64,000 nucleotides of DNA, taken from positions 5,052,685 to 5,116,684 of the forward strand of contig NZ_AP023086.1 of NCBI RefSeq assembly GCF_021655555.1. Direction: 5' to 3'. A model generated the notes under the pieces. That model was not told where the DNA came from. It saw only the letters and a list, made by a program, of their open reading frames with translations, and ran no database searches. Shown one piece after another: positions 46,501-52,965 of this stretch. Position numbers and translations under genes: made by a program. The DNA is from Marinagarivorans cellulosilyticus (lineage in GTDB: Bacteria; Pseudomonadota; Gammaproteobacteria; Pseudomonadales; Cellvibrionaceae). The first letter of the stretch is position 1. Each line of letters starts with the position of its first letter.

Positions 46501-47757
46501 TTCGAGGGCAGTGGCTTGGGTATTACCAAAATCGATGCGATATACAAAACTTTCATCTTGCATAACGGGGTCGGCACTTGCACTTAAAATAAGATCGGCC
46601 GATGGGCTATTAAGTACCTCTACACTTTTAATAATGCTGAATTCGCTAAGGCCTGCAGCATTAAATGTGAATGGTAAGTCGATAATAGTGTTATCTAACG
46701 TCGCTTGTGCCACGAGCGCATTAATATGTATGCTTCGGCTTTCGCCGGCCGCTAGATTTTCGAAGTTCCATGTTGCCACCTCGCCTGGCGTACAGGCATT
46801 ATTACCGCACCGTGAGCTATTAGGCTGCGTATCGTTTGCGTATCCAAACGATAGTTCGTCGGGTAGTGTCAGTGAAACATTCACATCAGTCATTGGTAGG
46901 GCTGTCGCATTGCCAATAGTGACTGTATAGAGCAATCTCTCGCCGGCCACAACGGGGCCGCTAGCGGTTATGCTCGTCGATAATTTAGGGATAACTCTGA
47001 ACTGCACCACACGCTCAATAGGTGTTAATTCACCATCATCAACAATGAGGCGTGCACTGTATTGCCCGGCGGTATTAAACACGTGCTCTTGCGAGTTATT
47101 GGCCGAACAATTATTAATCGTGTAATCGACGTTATCGTCATTATTGATATCTAAATAACACGTCAAATTATCATTATTTTCATCGCTGGCGCTCCAACTA
47201 AAAGTAACGGTTGTGCCAACAAAAACCGGGGAGTCTGACAGCGTAAAATTTTCGAGGCTCGGTGGTACTGGCGAACTGCTCGAGCTACTCAAACTACTTG
47301 AACTTGAGAGCACGCTCGCGCTAGAGCTTAAGCTCGATAAACTGGAGTTGAAACTCGAACTGCTTGAGTTTAGCGATGAGCTATTCGCGCTAGAACTTAT
47401 TACAGCGCTTGGGCTGCTTTGTACCATGGTAAGGCTGCTTGAGCTAACCGGTGAGCTGCTGGGTATAACGCTTGCGACACTAGAGCTGCTGACATGCAAG
47501 CTTGACTGAGCGCTGGCTACTGAGCTCGAACTGATAACGGCGCTCGAACTACTGGGCATTGCACTTAAGCTGGAACTAGATATTACGCTGGAGCTTGTGC
47601 TTTGCACTGAGCTTTTACTCGAACTCGGCGTAGGTGGCTTGGAAACATCGTCGTCACTTCCGCTGCTGCCACATGCGGCGAGACTTAATGCTGTAAAAAG
47701 CAAAAATGTATTTCTTTTTGCTGACGAAACTCTCGTTGAGAAGCCCGTACAATTCAT
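43576..47757 (-). CDS. giant polyserine lipoprotein with alternating DUF11-like repeats
   Basis: 1393 residues. Signal with lipobox (ALSLAAC, about 29), about 130 residues of polyserine linker, a PKD-like Ig domain (about 168-262; YLDINNDDNVDY), then nine Ig-like repeats of about 120 residues in the order A-B-A-B-A-B-A-B-A. A repeats (5) carry a fixed SSRCGNNxCTxxE block with two cysteines; B repeats (4) carry ASADPV...FxYxxDFGNTxA and end in a YDGGQAIDN-type segment. The pattern fits the conserved-repeat DUF11 (SdrD/CARDB-like) family, used for stalks in surface proteins. No catalytic domain. Likely a long outer-membrane-tethered stalk or adhesin. Confidence 0.85.
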   Translation of the reverse strand: MNCTGFSTRVSSAKRNTFLLFTALSLAACGSSGSDDDVSKPPTPSSSKSSVQSTSSSVISSSSLSAMPSSSSAVISSSSVASAQSSLHVSSSSVASVIPSSSPVSSSSLTMVQSSPSAVISSSANSSSLNSSSSSFNSSLSSLSSSASVLSSSSSLSSSSSSPVPPSLENFTLSDSPVFVGTTVTFSWSASDENNDNLTCYLDINNDDNVDYTINNCSANNSQEHVFNTAGQYSARLIVDDGELTPIERVVQFRVIPKLSTSITASGPVVAGERLLYTVTIGNATALPMTDVNVSLTLPDELSFGYANDTQPNSSRCGNNACTPGEVATWNFENLAAGESRSIHINALVAQATLDNTIIDLPFTFNAAGLSEFSIIKSVEVLNSPSADLILSASADPVMQDESFVYRIDFGNTQATALEGTQLSVMLPAGITVDSISHSGTEVSPGIVQWDESDVSVGQSRHREITVTAEGDFKPGELLHARAALTYEGMAVEHSAEIALSVVSNPLPLTINISSSADPVVHENRVTYTFTVGNTSLQPVDDVTVLIRLPAELSFSYSNDAEPNSSRCGNNDCTANEEAWWTFETLASGENRTITVNAIIDTVLSGNLINLPVSMTSPNLIDDIVLLKTLAVFNTSSADFSLSASADPIVAGETFNYQLDFGNTSAGALNNTELRVDLPQGVFVNSISNGGMEVTPGVVVWNESNVSVGASLHREMTVTADSNLSLGSVLKARAQLTFDGGQAIDNTTEFVSSVTANNLPLMVDISSATNPVVSEEHVMYTITLGNTSSLPVNDVTVMVRLPQELSWSYSGDAAPDSSRCGNNVCTANEEASWSFDTLAAGENRSITVNAQVDNVLSGNLIHLPIRIVSPDFNDDIALVKTLAVHNAPSADLIISANADPVTRNQNFVYQFNFGNTSADALSGTQLRAFLPEGVTIDSISDNGMEILPGIVVWDEGSLSVGTTARREIHVTTNSDISEGAILKARAQLTYDGGQAIDNQSEFASSVIDAPPPIVIDITSSANPVEGDSRLVYTFTVSNHSLQPVNDINVMVRLPKGISFSYSNDAEPNSSNCGNNVCTATEEANWIFATMAAGESQTITVNAQVAETLNGQLIHLPIRITTAGLNDDIQLIKTVAVYNNSPAELTISASADPVVPNQTFSYRLDFGNTSGSNLSDLVARAYLPAGVSIDSISDDGTEIANGIIEWSAINLASGGAAYREITVIADSVIAGENLTLMAELKHAGGLQIDKQSEYTVSVAKSGGIAALLSFEIAASPEPVASGGVISYTLTVTNNYGLPVNDVEVLLRVPEELSFNYSSNTSPASSRCGNNVCTANEEAVWSLGTLSAGASEVITLNANVAEGMVDGHFIIAPFRVSAEGMIDSINMQQVTVLKN

Positions 47758-47944
47758 TGTCAGTACCCCAATAATTTATAATCGATGGATGAATGAGCTA
47801 TTCACGAGTGACAAGAATGATAGGACTAACCACAAGCACCTGCTAATTCCGTAGCCCCCGCTCTACAGAATGCTCATGGGAAATGGTATGCGAAGCGACA
47901 ATGGTGAGATAGATAGGAAATCCTACCTTGATGGCATGGGCGCG

Positions 47945-48745
47945 CTAATCTATATTCTCGAGCAGCCCAGATAGGCCCACATAGTAAAGAATTTGGTTGC
48001 GGTTTAGTGTAGGTGTAGTGTCGACGGGTGAATTAGAAAATTTGCGCCGCAGTTTTAACATTAACTGTTCGAGGTACTTTTCGCTTTTATTTAACTTAGA
48101 GGCAATTTGCGAGGGCTGCTTACCCTGAGCCAAGCCTATCAGGAATAGGCGTTCGGTTTTACTTAAAGAATCGAGCAGCGGTTTTAAAAAGTAACCGACA
48201 CAAGAGGCATCAGCAATAATGAACTTATGGAATAGCTCTGTACATAAGCGCAACATTGCTAAGTTTTCGTTATTGAGGGTATTAAAATGACAACGCTCGG
48301 AGCTGATAAAACTAGCGCCAGCAATGCCTTTGGCAGAAGACATTAAAGGTAATGTGATGCCATTTGAAATGCCATAATCGTTAGCGGTGGCGATGACTTC
48401 TCGGCTGGCTTTATTGCCCGCCATATATTGTTTGTTGATTTCACCCCACCACTCAACAGGCTCTTGCACGCCGCCCATTACGGCTTTTATGAGAGGGTCG
48501 TTTTGGTCAAAGCGTGCTTCGGTGTAATGCTTTAAATAGGCAGGGCTATAGCCATCAGATACATGGTACACCGGCGCGCGAGAAAAATGAGACTCTAATA
48601 AAATTTGGGGAATGTAAGTGTAAAGTACACCTTCATACCCCAATTTGAGGGCTTGATCGTGGAGTATATTAAAGGCTTGTTCAAAGTTATCGGCTGCATA
48701 AAGCCTAGCCACATACTGCCCTAGATCCTTGACATTAAAAGTCAT
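47945..48745 (-). CDS. LuxR-family regulator with autoinducer-binding domain
   Basis: 266 residues from the ATG at 48745, with a GGGGATGGGAGC stretch just before it; an ATG 15 codons upstream (48790) is possible. The N-terminal half matches the LuxR/TraR signal-binding fold: Tyr74, Asp83-Pro84 (QNDPLI), Trp99 and Gly129 align with the conserved Tyr61, Asp70-Pro71, Trp85 and Gly113 of TraR; the usual Trp57 position is Tyr70. The C-terminal HTH (LSKTERLFLIGLAQGKQ, IASKLNKSEKYLEQ) is recognisable but divergent, and followed by a 30-residue tail. It is in the same orientation as the acyltransferase and methyltransferase genes, 119 bases after the latter. Probable receptor of a signal made by them. 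Confidence 0.8.
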   Translation of the reverse strand: MTFNVKDLGQYVARLYAADNFEQAFNILHDQALKLGYEGVLYTYIPQILLESHFSRAPVYHVSDGYSPAYLKHYTEARFDQNDPLIKAVMGGVQEPVEWWGEINKQYMAGNKASREVIATANDYGISNGITLPLMSSAKGIAGASFISSERCHFNTLNNENLAMLRLCTELFHKFIIADASCVGYFLKPLLDSLSKTERLFLIGLAQGKQPSQIASKLNKSEKYLEQLMLKLRRKFSNSPVDTTPTLNRNQILYYVGLSGLLENID

Positions 48746-48792
48746 GCTCCCATCCCCGATGGTTAACAGGCCCTCGCCTGATGCAAACAATT

Positions 48793-48831
48793 AAACAAGC
48801 TCAAACCTGCGCGCAGTGTAAAAGCTTGTTT
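48793..48831 (-). promoter_or_regulatory. inverted repeat between methyltransferase and luxR-type genes
   Basis: AAACAAGCT (48793-48801) / AGCTTGTTT (48823-48831), 9-bp arms; within the loop lies the perfect 10-bp palindrome CTGCGCGCAG (48807-48816). Could be a terminator for the upstream pair or a control site of the regulator gene. Confidence 0.4.
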
Positions 48832-48864
48832 TGTAACGCTAAAGTTCACACCGCAGCCTGGCTT

Positions 48865-49512
48865 TTAAAGGTGCCCTTTAGTGAGGGTTAAGTAGTTTAA
48901 CCCGCCTGCATAGAACTTGGTATGAGCATCGCGTACCACAAACCCTACTTGGCGCACTTGGCCTACAAGTTCATCAAGGGTTGCCAAGTTAAAGGTATTA
49001 CAACGAAAAATCGCCTGATTATAACGTTTAAAGTCCTGCCAATAAGGATTCGCTAATTGCTCTTTTTCAGCTTCTTCTAGTAATGCGTTCATATCTAAGC
49101 TGGCGTTGATTGTAGCGAGAACAAAACTCCCGTCAACTTTCAGTTGGCTGGCAATATGGCGCAATATTCGCATAGGGTCGGGCCAAGTGTAATAACTATT
49201 AATTGAAAGGGCTGAGTCTGCTTTAGAGCTAAGACTGTAGTGCTCGATTTTGGCTTGCACAATTTTACAAGGCTTGCCTGGGTAATGGCTTGCCACCCAG
49301 CGAGCGCACTTCACCATTTCAGGAGACATATCGACACCTAAATAGCCATTAACTCTGTTTGTGGTTAACGCGAAAGGTATAACTTTGCCCGGCCCGCAAC
49401 CGAAATCTACCACCGACCCAAATAACTGCTCAGCCACCGAGCGATTAACCGTGACCAGCTCACTGGGCATGACCGAGTGAAAAGGCGCTGCATAAGCGTT
49501 CCAATCTCTCAT
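48865..49512 (-). CDS. class I SAM-dependent methyltransferase
   Basis: 215 residues from the ATG at 49512, which overlaps the stop of the upstream gene (ATGA) and has TAGGAG 7 bases before it; a longer frame from 49530 lacks this. Motif I VVDFGCGPGKV, acidic motif II LGVDMSPEMV, and later INSYYTWPDP and LKVDGSFVLATIN mark a Rossmann-fold methyltransferase. The substrate is not evident; because it is translationally coupled to a LuxI/FeeM-like acyltransferase, it may methylate the acylated product, for example as a methyl ester. That is inference. Confidence 0.85.
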   Translation of the reverse strand: MRDWNAYAAPFHSVMPSELVTVNRSVAEQLFGSVVDFGCGPGKVIPFALTTNRVNGYLGVDMSPEMVKCARWVASHYPGKPCKIVQAKIEHYSLSSKADSALSINSYYTWPDPMRILRHIASQLKVDGSFVLATINASLDMNALLEEAEKEQLANPYWQDFKRYNQAIFRCNTFNLATLDELVGQVRQVGFVVRDAHTKFYAGGLNYLTLTKGHL

Positions 49513-50060
49513 AGCTGCTCTCCTAACCATTTGAAAAATTTAGGGGTCGTGGCATCCAGCTCCCAAACCACACACGCCAGTGAAAAAGGCCCGCCATAAC
49601 TAACGGTATTTTCTGCTAGTACGCGCAAGCCAACCATGCGCTTGTGAAAAGCGACGTGGTGCGGCTGCATCGACATCACAATGGCATTACATTGAAGGTT
49701 GCGGGCCACGTTATAAAAGGTCCGGTAGTATGTTTTTTCCAACCCTTGATGGCGTTCTTTGATGATAAAGCGACCCAATTCCATCATTCTGACACCGCGC
49801 GCTCGGTATTCAGCTAGGTAAGCCTCCTGCGGGAAGCCATAAGGGTTATCTACCGTAAGGCGAGCGGTGCTATTTATCTCGCCGTTATTGGCGCGGGTAT
49901 AAAAGGTCAGTGCGCTGCCATCTAATACATCATTATCTAGGTCCATATGGGGATAAATTCCCCCTAAATTAATTTTTCTAAACTGCTTTATTTCTTCTCG
50001 GACGTGATCATCAACGACCACAGAAATTTCACTTTTGTTACAGCCTGTGTTTTTACTCAT
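49509..50060 (-). CDS. LuxI/FeeM-like acyltransferase (candidate signal synthase)
   Basis: 183 residues from the ATG at 50060 (GGAG 7 bases upstream); a longer frame to 50132 has no site. The pattern matches the GNAT-related autoinducer synthase / N-acyl amino acid synthase (FeeM) fold: an N-terminal helix REEIKQF, an acidic stretch D40-x-D42-x-D44-xx-D47 (LuxI E.D.yD), then a strand pair and TARL (Arg67), then MELGRFII (Glu94, Arg97, Phe98; LuxI E..RF.V). It is not a plain LuxI. It heads a unit with a methyltransferase (4-base overlap) and a LuxR-type receptor. Likely transfers an acyl chain to an amino acid or amine to make a diffusible signal; chemistry unknown. Confidence 0.7.
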   Translation of the reverse strand: MSKNTGCNKSEISVVVDDHVREEIKQFRKINLGGIYPHMDLDNDVLDGSALTFYTRANNGEINSTARLTVDNPYGFPQEAYLAEYRARGVRMMELGRFIIKERHQGLEKTYYRTFYNVARNLQCNAIVMSMQPHHVAFHKRMVGLRVLAENTVSYGGPFSLACVVWELDATTPKFFKWLGEQL

Positions 50061-50096
50061 CACACATCTCCAATAAATATAAATTGAATAAGTTGA

Positions 50097-50112
50097 TGTG
50101 TACCGGTACACA
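50097..50112. promoter_or_regulatory. 16-bp perfect palindrome upstream of the signal-synthase gene
   Basis: TGTGTACCGGTACACA is a perfect dyad centred 44 bases before the acyltransferase start, near where the -35 box of a promoter with an AT-rich -10 (TATATT at about 50076-50081 read leftward) would lie. Its length and TGT/ACA ends resemble lux boxes, so it may be the target of the LuxR-type protein. The divergent CHAT operon starts 207 bases on the other side. No other copy was noticed in the window. Confidence 0.6.
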
Positions 50113-50318
50113 GGCTTTATTGTTGGCCCCAAGGCACTCAGAATTCATCCTGAAACTAAGGGTAAATCTTCAGAAAACGTTCCGAAGTGTTCCGAATAGC
50201 GTAAAAATATGTAACTATTGAATTAATACACCAGAAAACGAATAAATTGAGGTGTTATACCTGCTGTTACTGCACTGGGAGTCGGGAGGTTTGCATTGTA
50301 ATTATTGGACTTATCTGA

Positions 50319-51791
50319 TTGATGACTATTCAAGAGCCGCCAATATTGAGAGCAGAAGACCGGGCCGTGTTAGAGCGGCTTCAGGCCGCTATGGGGTCTG
50401 AAGGTAAAAAAAGCGCTATAGAAATTATGCAGGCCTGGTCAGGCGACAACAGAGAAAGTGTACAAACACAAAAGTTAAAAAACTATTGGGAGGGTTATCA
50501 CCTTCTTCATTATATTACGCATATTAAAAACACTCTCGAAGCCTCTGCGAGAGATCGCCTTATTAAGCTCGTCGTTAAGCACATCCATCGAAACGGTTTT
50601 GCTGCTATTCAGTCTTTTCCTACCTCGGGAAAAACAACAGGGATTGCCGCCCACCGTGTGAGTAGTATATTCAAAGTGGCTGGTGGGTTTAGAGACCACT
50701 CGCGGTGCATAGATGAAGACCATGGCGAGCAGTGCTCTGCTACTGACCTCGCCGAATGCCGGTACTCATTGCTAATGGGTATGCTGGGATACTTTGAATT
50801 TTGCCGAGATCAGCAGCTACCTGTCGAGCAATTCATCGAAACTCCGTCAGGCGAAGGTGTGGCCGGTTTATCATGCGAAAGCCCCGCTGTAGCCCATTAC
50901 ACCAATGGCCTAGGTCTTGACCAAACTATTAAAAGTATTCAAAATTTTCTTGCTACGCGTAATACCCCCCAGCAAATAAGCACGGTAAACGAAAACGCAC
51001 CATTACCGAGCAGCTCAACAGTAACAGCATCACCTTCAATAGCGAGAGGTTTAGCGGCGTCATACCATTGGCGGCGTGCTCTCTTGGTTGCATGGCTACT
51101 GGTATTTATCGTCAGCGCGGCTTGGTGGCTATACCCCAAACCGAATGCCGAACAGGGTTACCAGCAAGCGGTAAATGCTGTGAATAATAAGAAATACGCG
51201 AATGCTATTTCTGCTCTAAAGCAGGTTTTGGAAGCTAATAGCGAATTCGTAGATGCCTACTATCTACTCGCCGAGATATACACCACCCTAGCCGATACTG
51301 AAAACGCCATCCAGTATTACCGTGCCGGTATTGAGAAAGACTCGCACACGCGACCGCAAGCTTATAATAATCTCGCCCTTTTATTATTGGCGCAAGACAG
51401 AGTAAGTGACACCTTGGTACTGCTTGATCAAGCTGAGGCGAATATCAGTGCACAAACGCCTTCAGAGCAATGGACACAGATGGGGGTCATTTTTAAAAAC
51501 CGAGCGTGGGCACACTGGAAAATGGGGTCGAATGCGCAGGCGCTGACTTTTATTAACAATGCACAAAAATTTCTTAGTTCGGCGCAAAAGCTTGATCAAT
51601 ACCCAGAGATTTTTTGCTTACATGCCCTAATCGCTAAAGCTGATGCGCCTAACGATGAAGCAGCTGAAGAATGTATCGCTCGGTTTAAAAAACATCAAAA
51701 AAACCAAATCAGCGCTAACGAAATGCTCCCCCCCCTATCTGGAGTGAGTTATGACCTTTATTTACAAGTGCTTAAGCTTGGTGCCCAATAG
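50319..51791 (+). CDS. membrane-anchored TPR protein, first gene of the CHAT operon
   Basis: 490 residues. The first 250 are a soluble domain I cannot name (KLKNYWEGYHLLHYITHIKNTLEASARDR; QSFPTSGKTTGIAAHRVSSIF), a Ser-rich linker (about 228-246), one membrane helix (LLVAWLLVFIVSAAWWLY, about 254-271), then TPR repeats (about 275-400; EQGYQQAVNAVNNKKYANAISAL, DAYYLLAEIYTTLADTENAIQYYRAG). With N-in topology the TPRs face the periplasm, where the next two proteins are exported. ATG 50319 or 50322. Operon head; 258 bases from the divergent signal-synthase gene. Confidence 0.7.
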   Translation: MMTIQEPPILRAEDRAVLERLQAAMGSEGKKSAIEIMQAWSGDNRESVQTQKLKNYWEGYHLLHYITHIKNTLEASARDRLIKLVVKHIHRNGFAAIQSFPTSGKTTGIAAHRVSSIFKVAGGFRDHSRCIDEDHGEQCSATDLAECRYSLLMGMLGYFEFCRDQQLPVEQFIETPSGEGVAGLSCESPAVAHYTNGLGLDQTIKSIQNFLATRNTPQQISTVNENAPLPSSSTVTASPSIARGLAASYHWRRALLVAWLLVFIVSAAWWLYPKPNAEQGYQQAVNAVNNKKYANAISALKQVLEANSEFVDAYYLLAEIYTTLADTENAIQYYRAGIEKDSHTRPQAYNNLALLLLAQDRVSDTLVLLDQAEANISAQTPSEQWTQMGVIFKNRAWAHWKMGSNAQALTFINNAQKFLSSAQKLDQYPEIFCLHALIAKADAPNDEAAEECIARFKKHQKNQISANEMLPPLSGVSYDLYLQVLKLGAQ

Positions 51792-52854
51792 TATGTTGCC
51801 GTTAAATCGTTTTGCAGTGCCTATGTTGATATGGCTGGTCGCGTTATTGCCAAGTGTTGCTATTGGTCAAGCCTTAGTAATACAAGTAAGCGGTGAGGTG
51901 ACATTAAATGTACCCGGCGTAAACAAAGCGATTGACGTAAAAGCGGGTACACTTTTGGCCGGCAATAATAGCTATAGCAGCAGCCTACAATTTACCAGTA
52001 AAGAGTCTCAGTTGTGGCTGCTTTGCCCAGGGCTTGATGAGCTTGTTAATATTCGCGAGGTAAAACACCATAAACCACTGTGCCCCGCTCAAAGCAGTAG
52101 TAAAATGCGAGGCCGCGAAGATGATAATGTGCCTTTTTTAATATTACCAAATCAGCAAGCACTGACTACCCTAAGTCGCGTGCTTTGGAGCGGCCCTAAA
52201 GGTGCAGACTACCTGATTATGCTGATGCAATATGATGATTTAGGCAGGCCGTCTTTAGTGAATGAATGGGAAGCTGATTCTCCTATTTATCATGAAAGCG
52301 GCTTTCATGAGCTACTCATCGAACCGGCATTGCCCTTGAATTTTTCCAAGGATCATTCGCTCACGTACAAAATCGAGATTGAAAATACCGACAACAGCCA
52401 AACTAGCGCTCACTTCGACGAAATACTCATTAACCCTATCACAAGGCCTTTTACGGAAGATATCGCGTTGCAAGCATACGCCTTGCTTGGTAATCAAAAA
52501 ATAGGCCGCGATACCGATTTGGGCAAACTAGTCTATGCCAGCTATTTAAGCGGGAAAGGTTACTTTGCACAGGCATATACAGTAGCGTCATCGCTCGATA
52601 ACAGCCATTATAAAAGCGCAGCGCAATGGCTAAAAACAAAAGCGCTCTATCAGCCAGGCACACCGAGCACAGTTGTTGTGCGCGAATTTATCAAAAGCTT
52701 AGAGGTTGCCGTGGCTTCGCATGACTATGCTACGGCTTTGGTCGCCTGCCAAAGCCTGTTAAGCCCAGCCAATAGTTTGCTCGACACCGCGACAAAAAAG
52801 AGACGTAATAAGATTGTCGCTAACCCAGAATACGCACGTTTTTGTAAAAAATAA
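51751..52854 (+). CDS. exported FecR/DUF928-like protein of the CHAT operon
   Basis: 367 residues from the ATG at 51751 (GGAG at 51741-51744, overlapping the previous gene by 41 bases); an ATG at 51793 just after the previous stop is an alternative. Signal peptide about 25-39 (LLPSVAIGQA). N-terminal beta-rich part VIQVSGEVTLNVPGVN...VKAGTLLAG resembles FecR-like modules; the middle (LILPNQQALTTLSRVLWSGPKGADYLIMLMQ) resembles the DUF928 type found with CHAT proteins in cyanobacteria. The C-terminal part is helical, possibly TPR-like. Assignment is by pattern only. Periplasmic accessory of the CHAT protease is a reasonable guess. Confidence 0.65.
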   Translation: MTFIYKCLSLVPNSMLPLNRFAVPMLIWLVALLPSVAIGQALVIQVSGEVTLNVPGVNKAIDVKAGTLLAGNNSYSSSLQFTSKESQLWLLCPGLDELVNIREVKHHKPLCPAQSSSKMRGREDDNVPFLILPNQQALTTLSRVLWSGPKGADYLIMLMQYDDLGRPSLVNEWEADSPIYHESGFHELLIEPALPLNFSKDHSLTYKIEIENTDNSQTSAHFDEILINPITRPFTEDIALQAYALLGNQKIGRDTDLGKLVYASYLSGKGYFAQAYTVASSLDNSHYKSAAQWLKTKALYQPGTPSTVVVREFIKSLEVAVASHDYATALVACQSLLSPANSLLDTATKKRRNKIVANPEYARFCKK

Positions 52855-52965
52855 TCACTATTTTTAGAAGCGCCCACTACATAAACGCTTGATTAGCTCA
52901 CTAAGATCATGCTTTTTTGCCATGTTTCTATATTCACGTTTTGATATTCATATTGAGGTGCTCGC

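Noticed and set aside
43576..47260. CRISPR or satellite repeats suggested by periodic sequence on the + strand
   Set aside because: The periodicity is explained by the coding repeats of the leftward giant lipoprotein.
49509..50060. Calling the acyltransferase an acyl-homoserine-lactone synthase (LuxI)
   Set aside because: Key residues are shared, but overall it is as close to the FeeM type; the product cannot be assigned.
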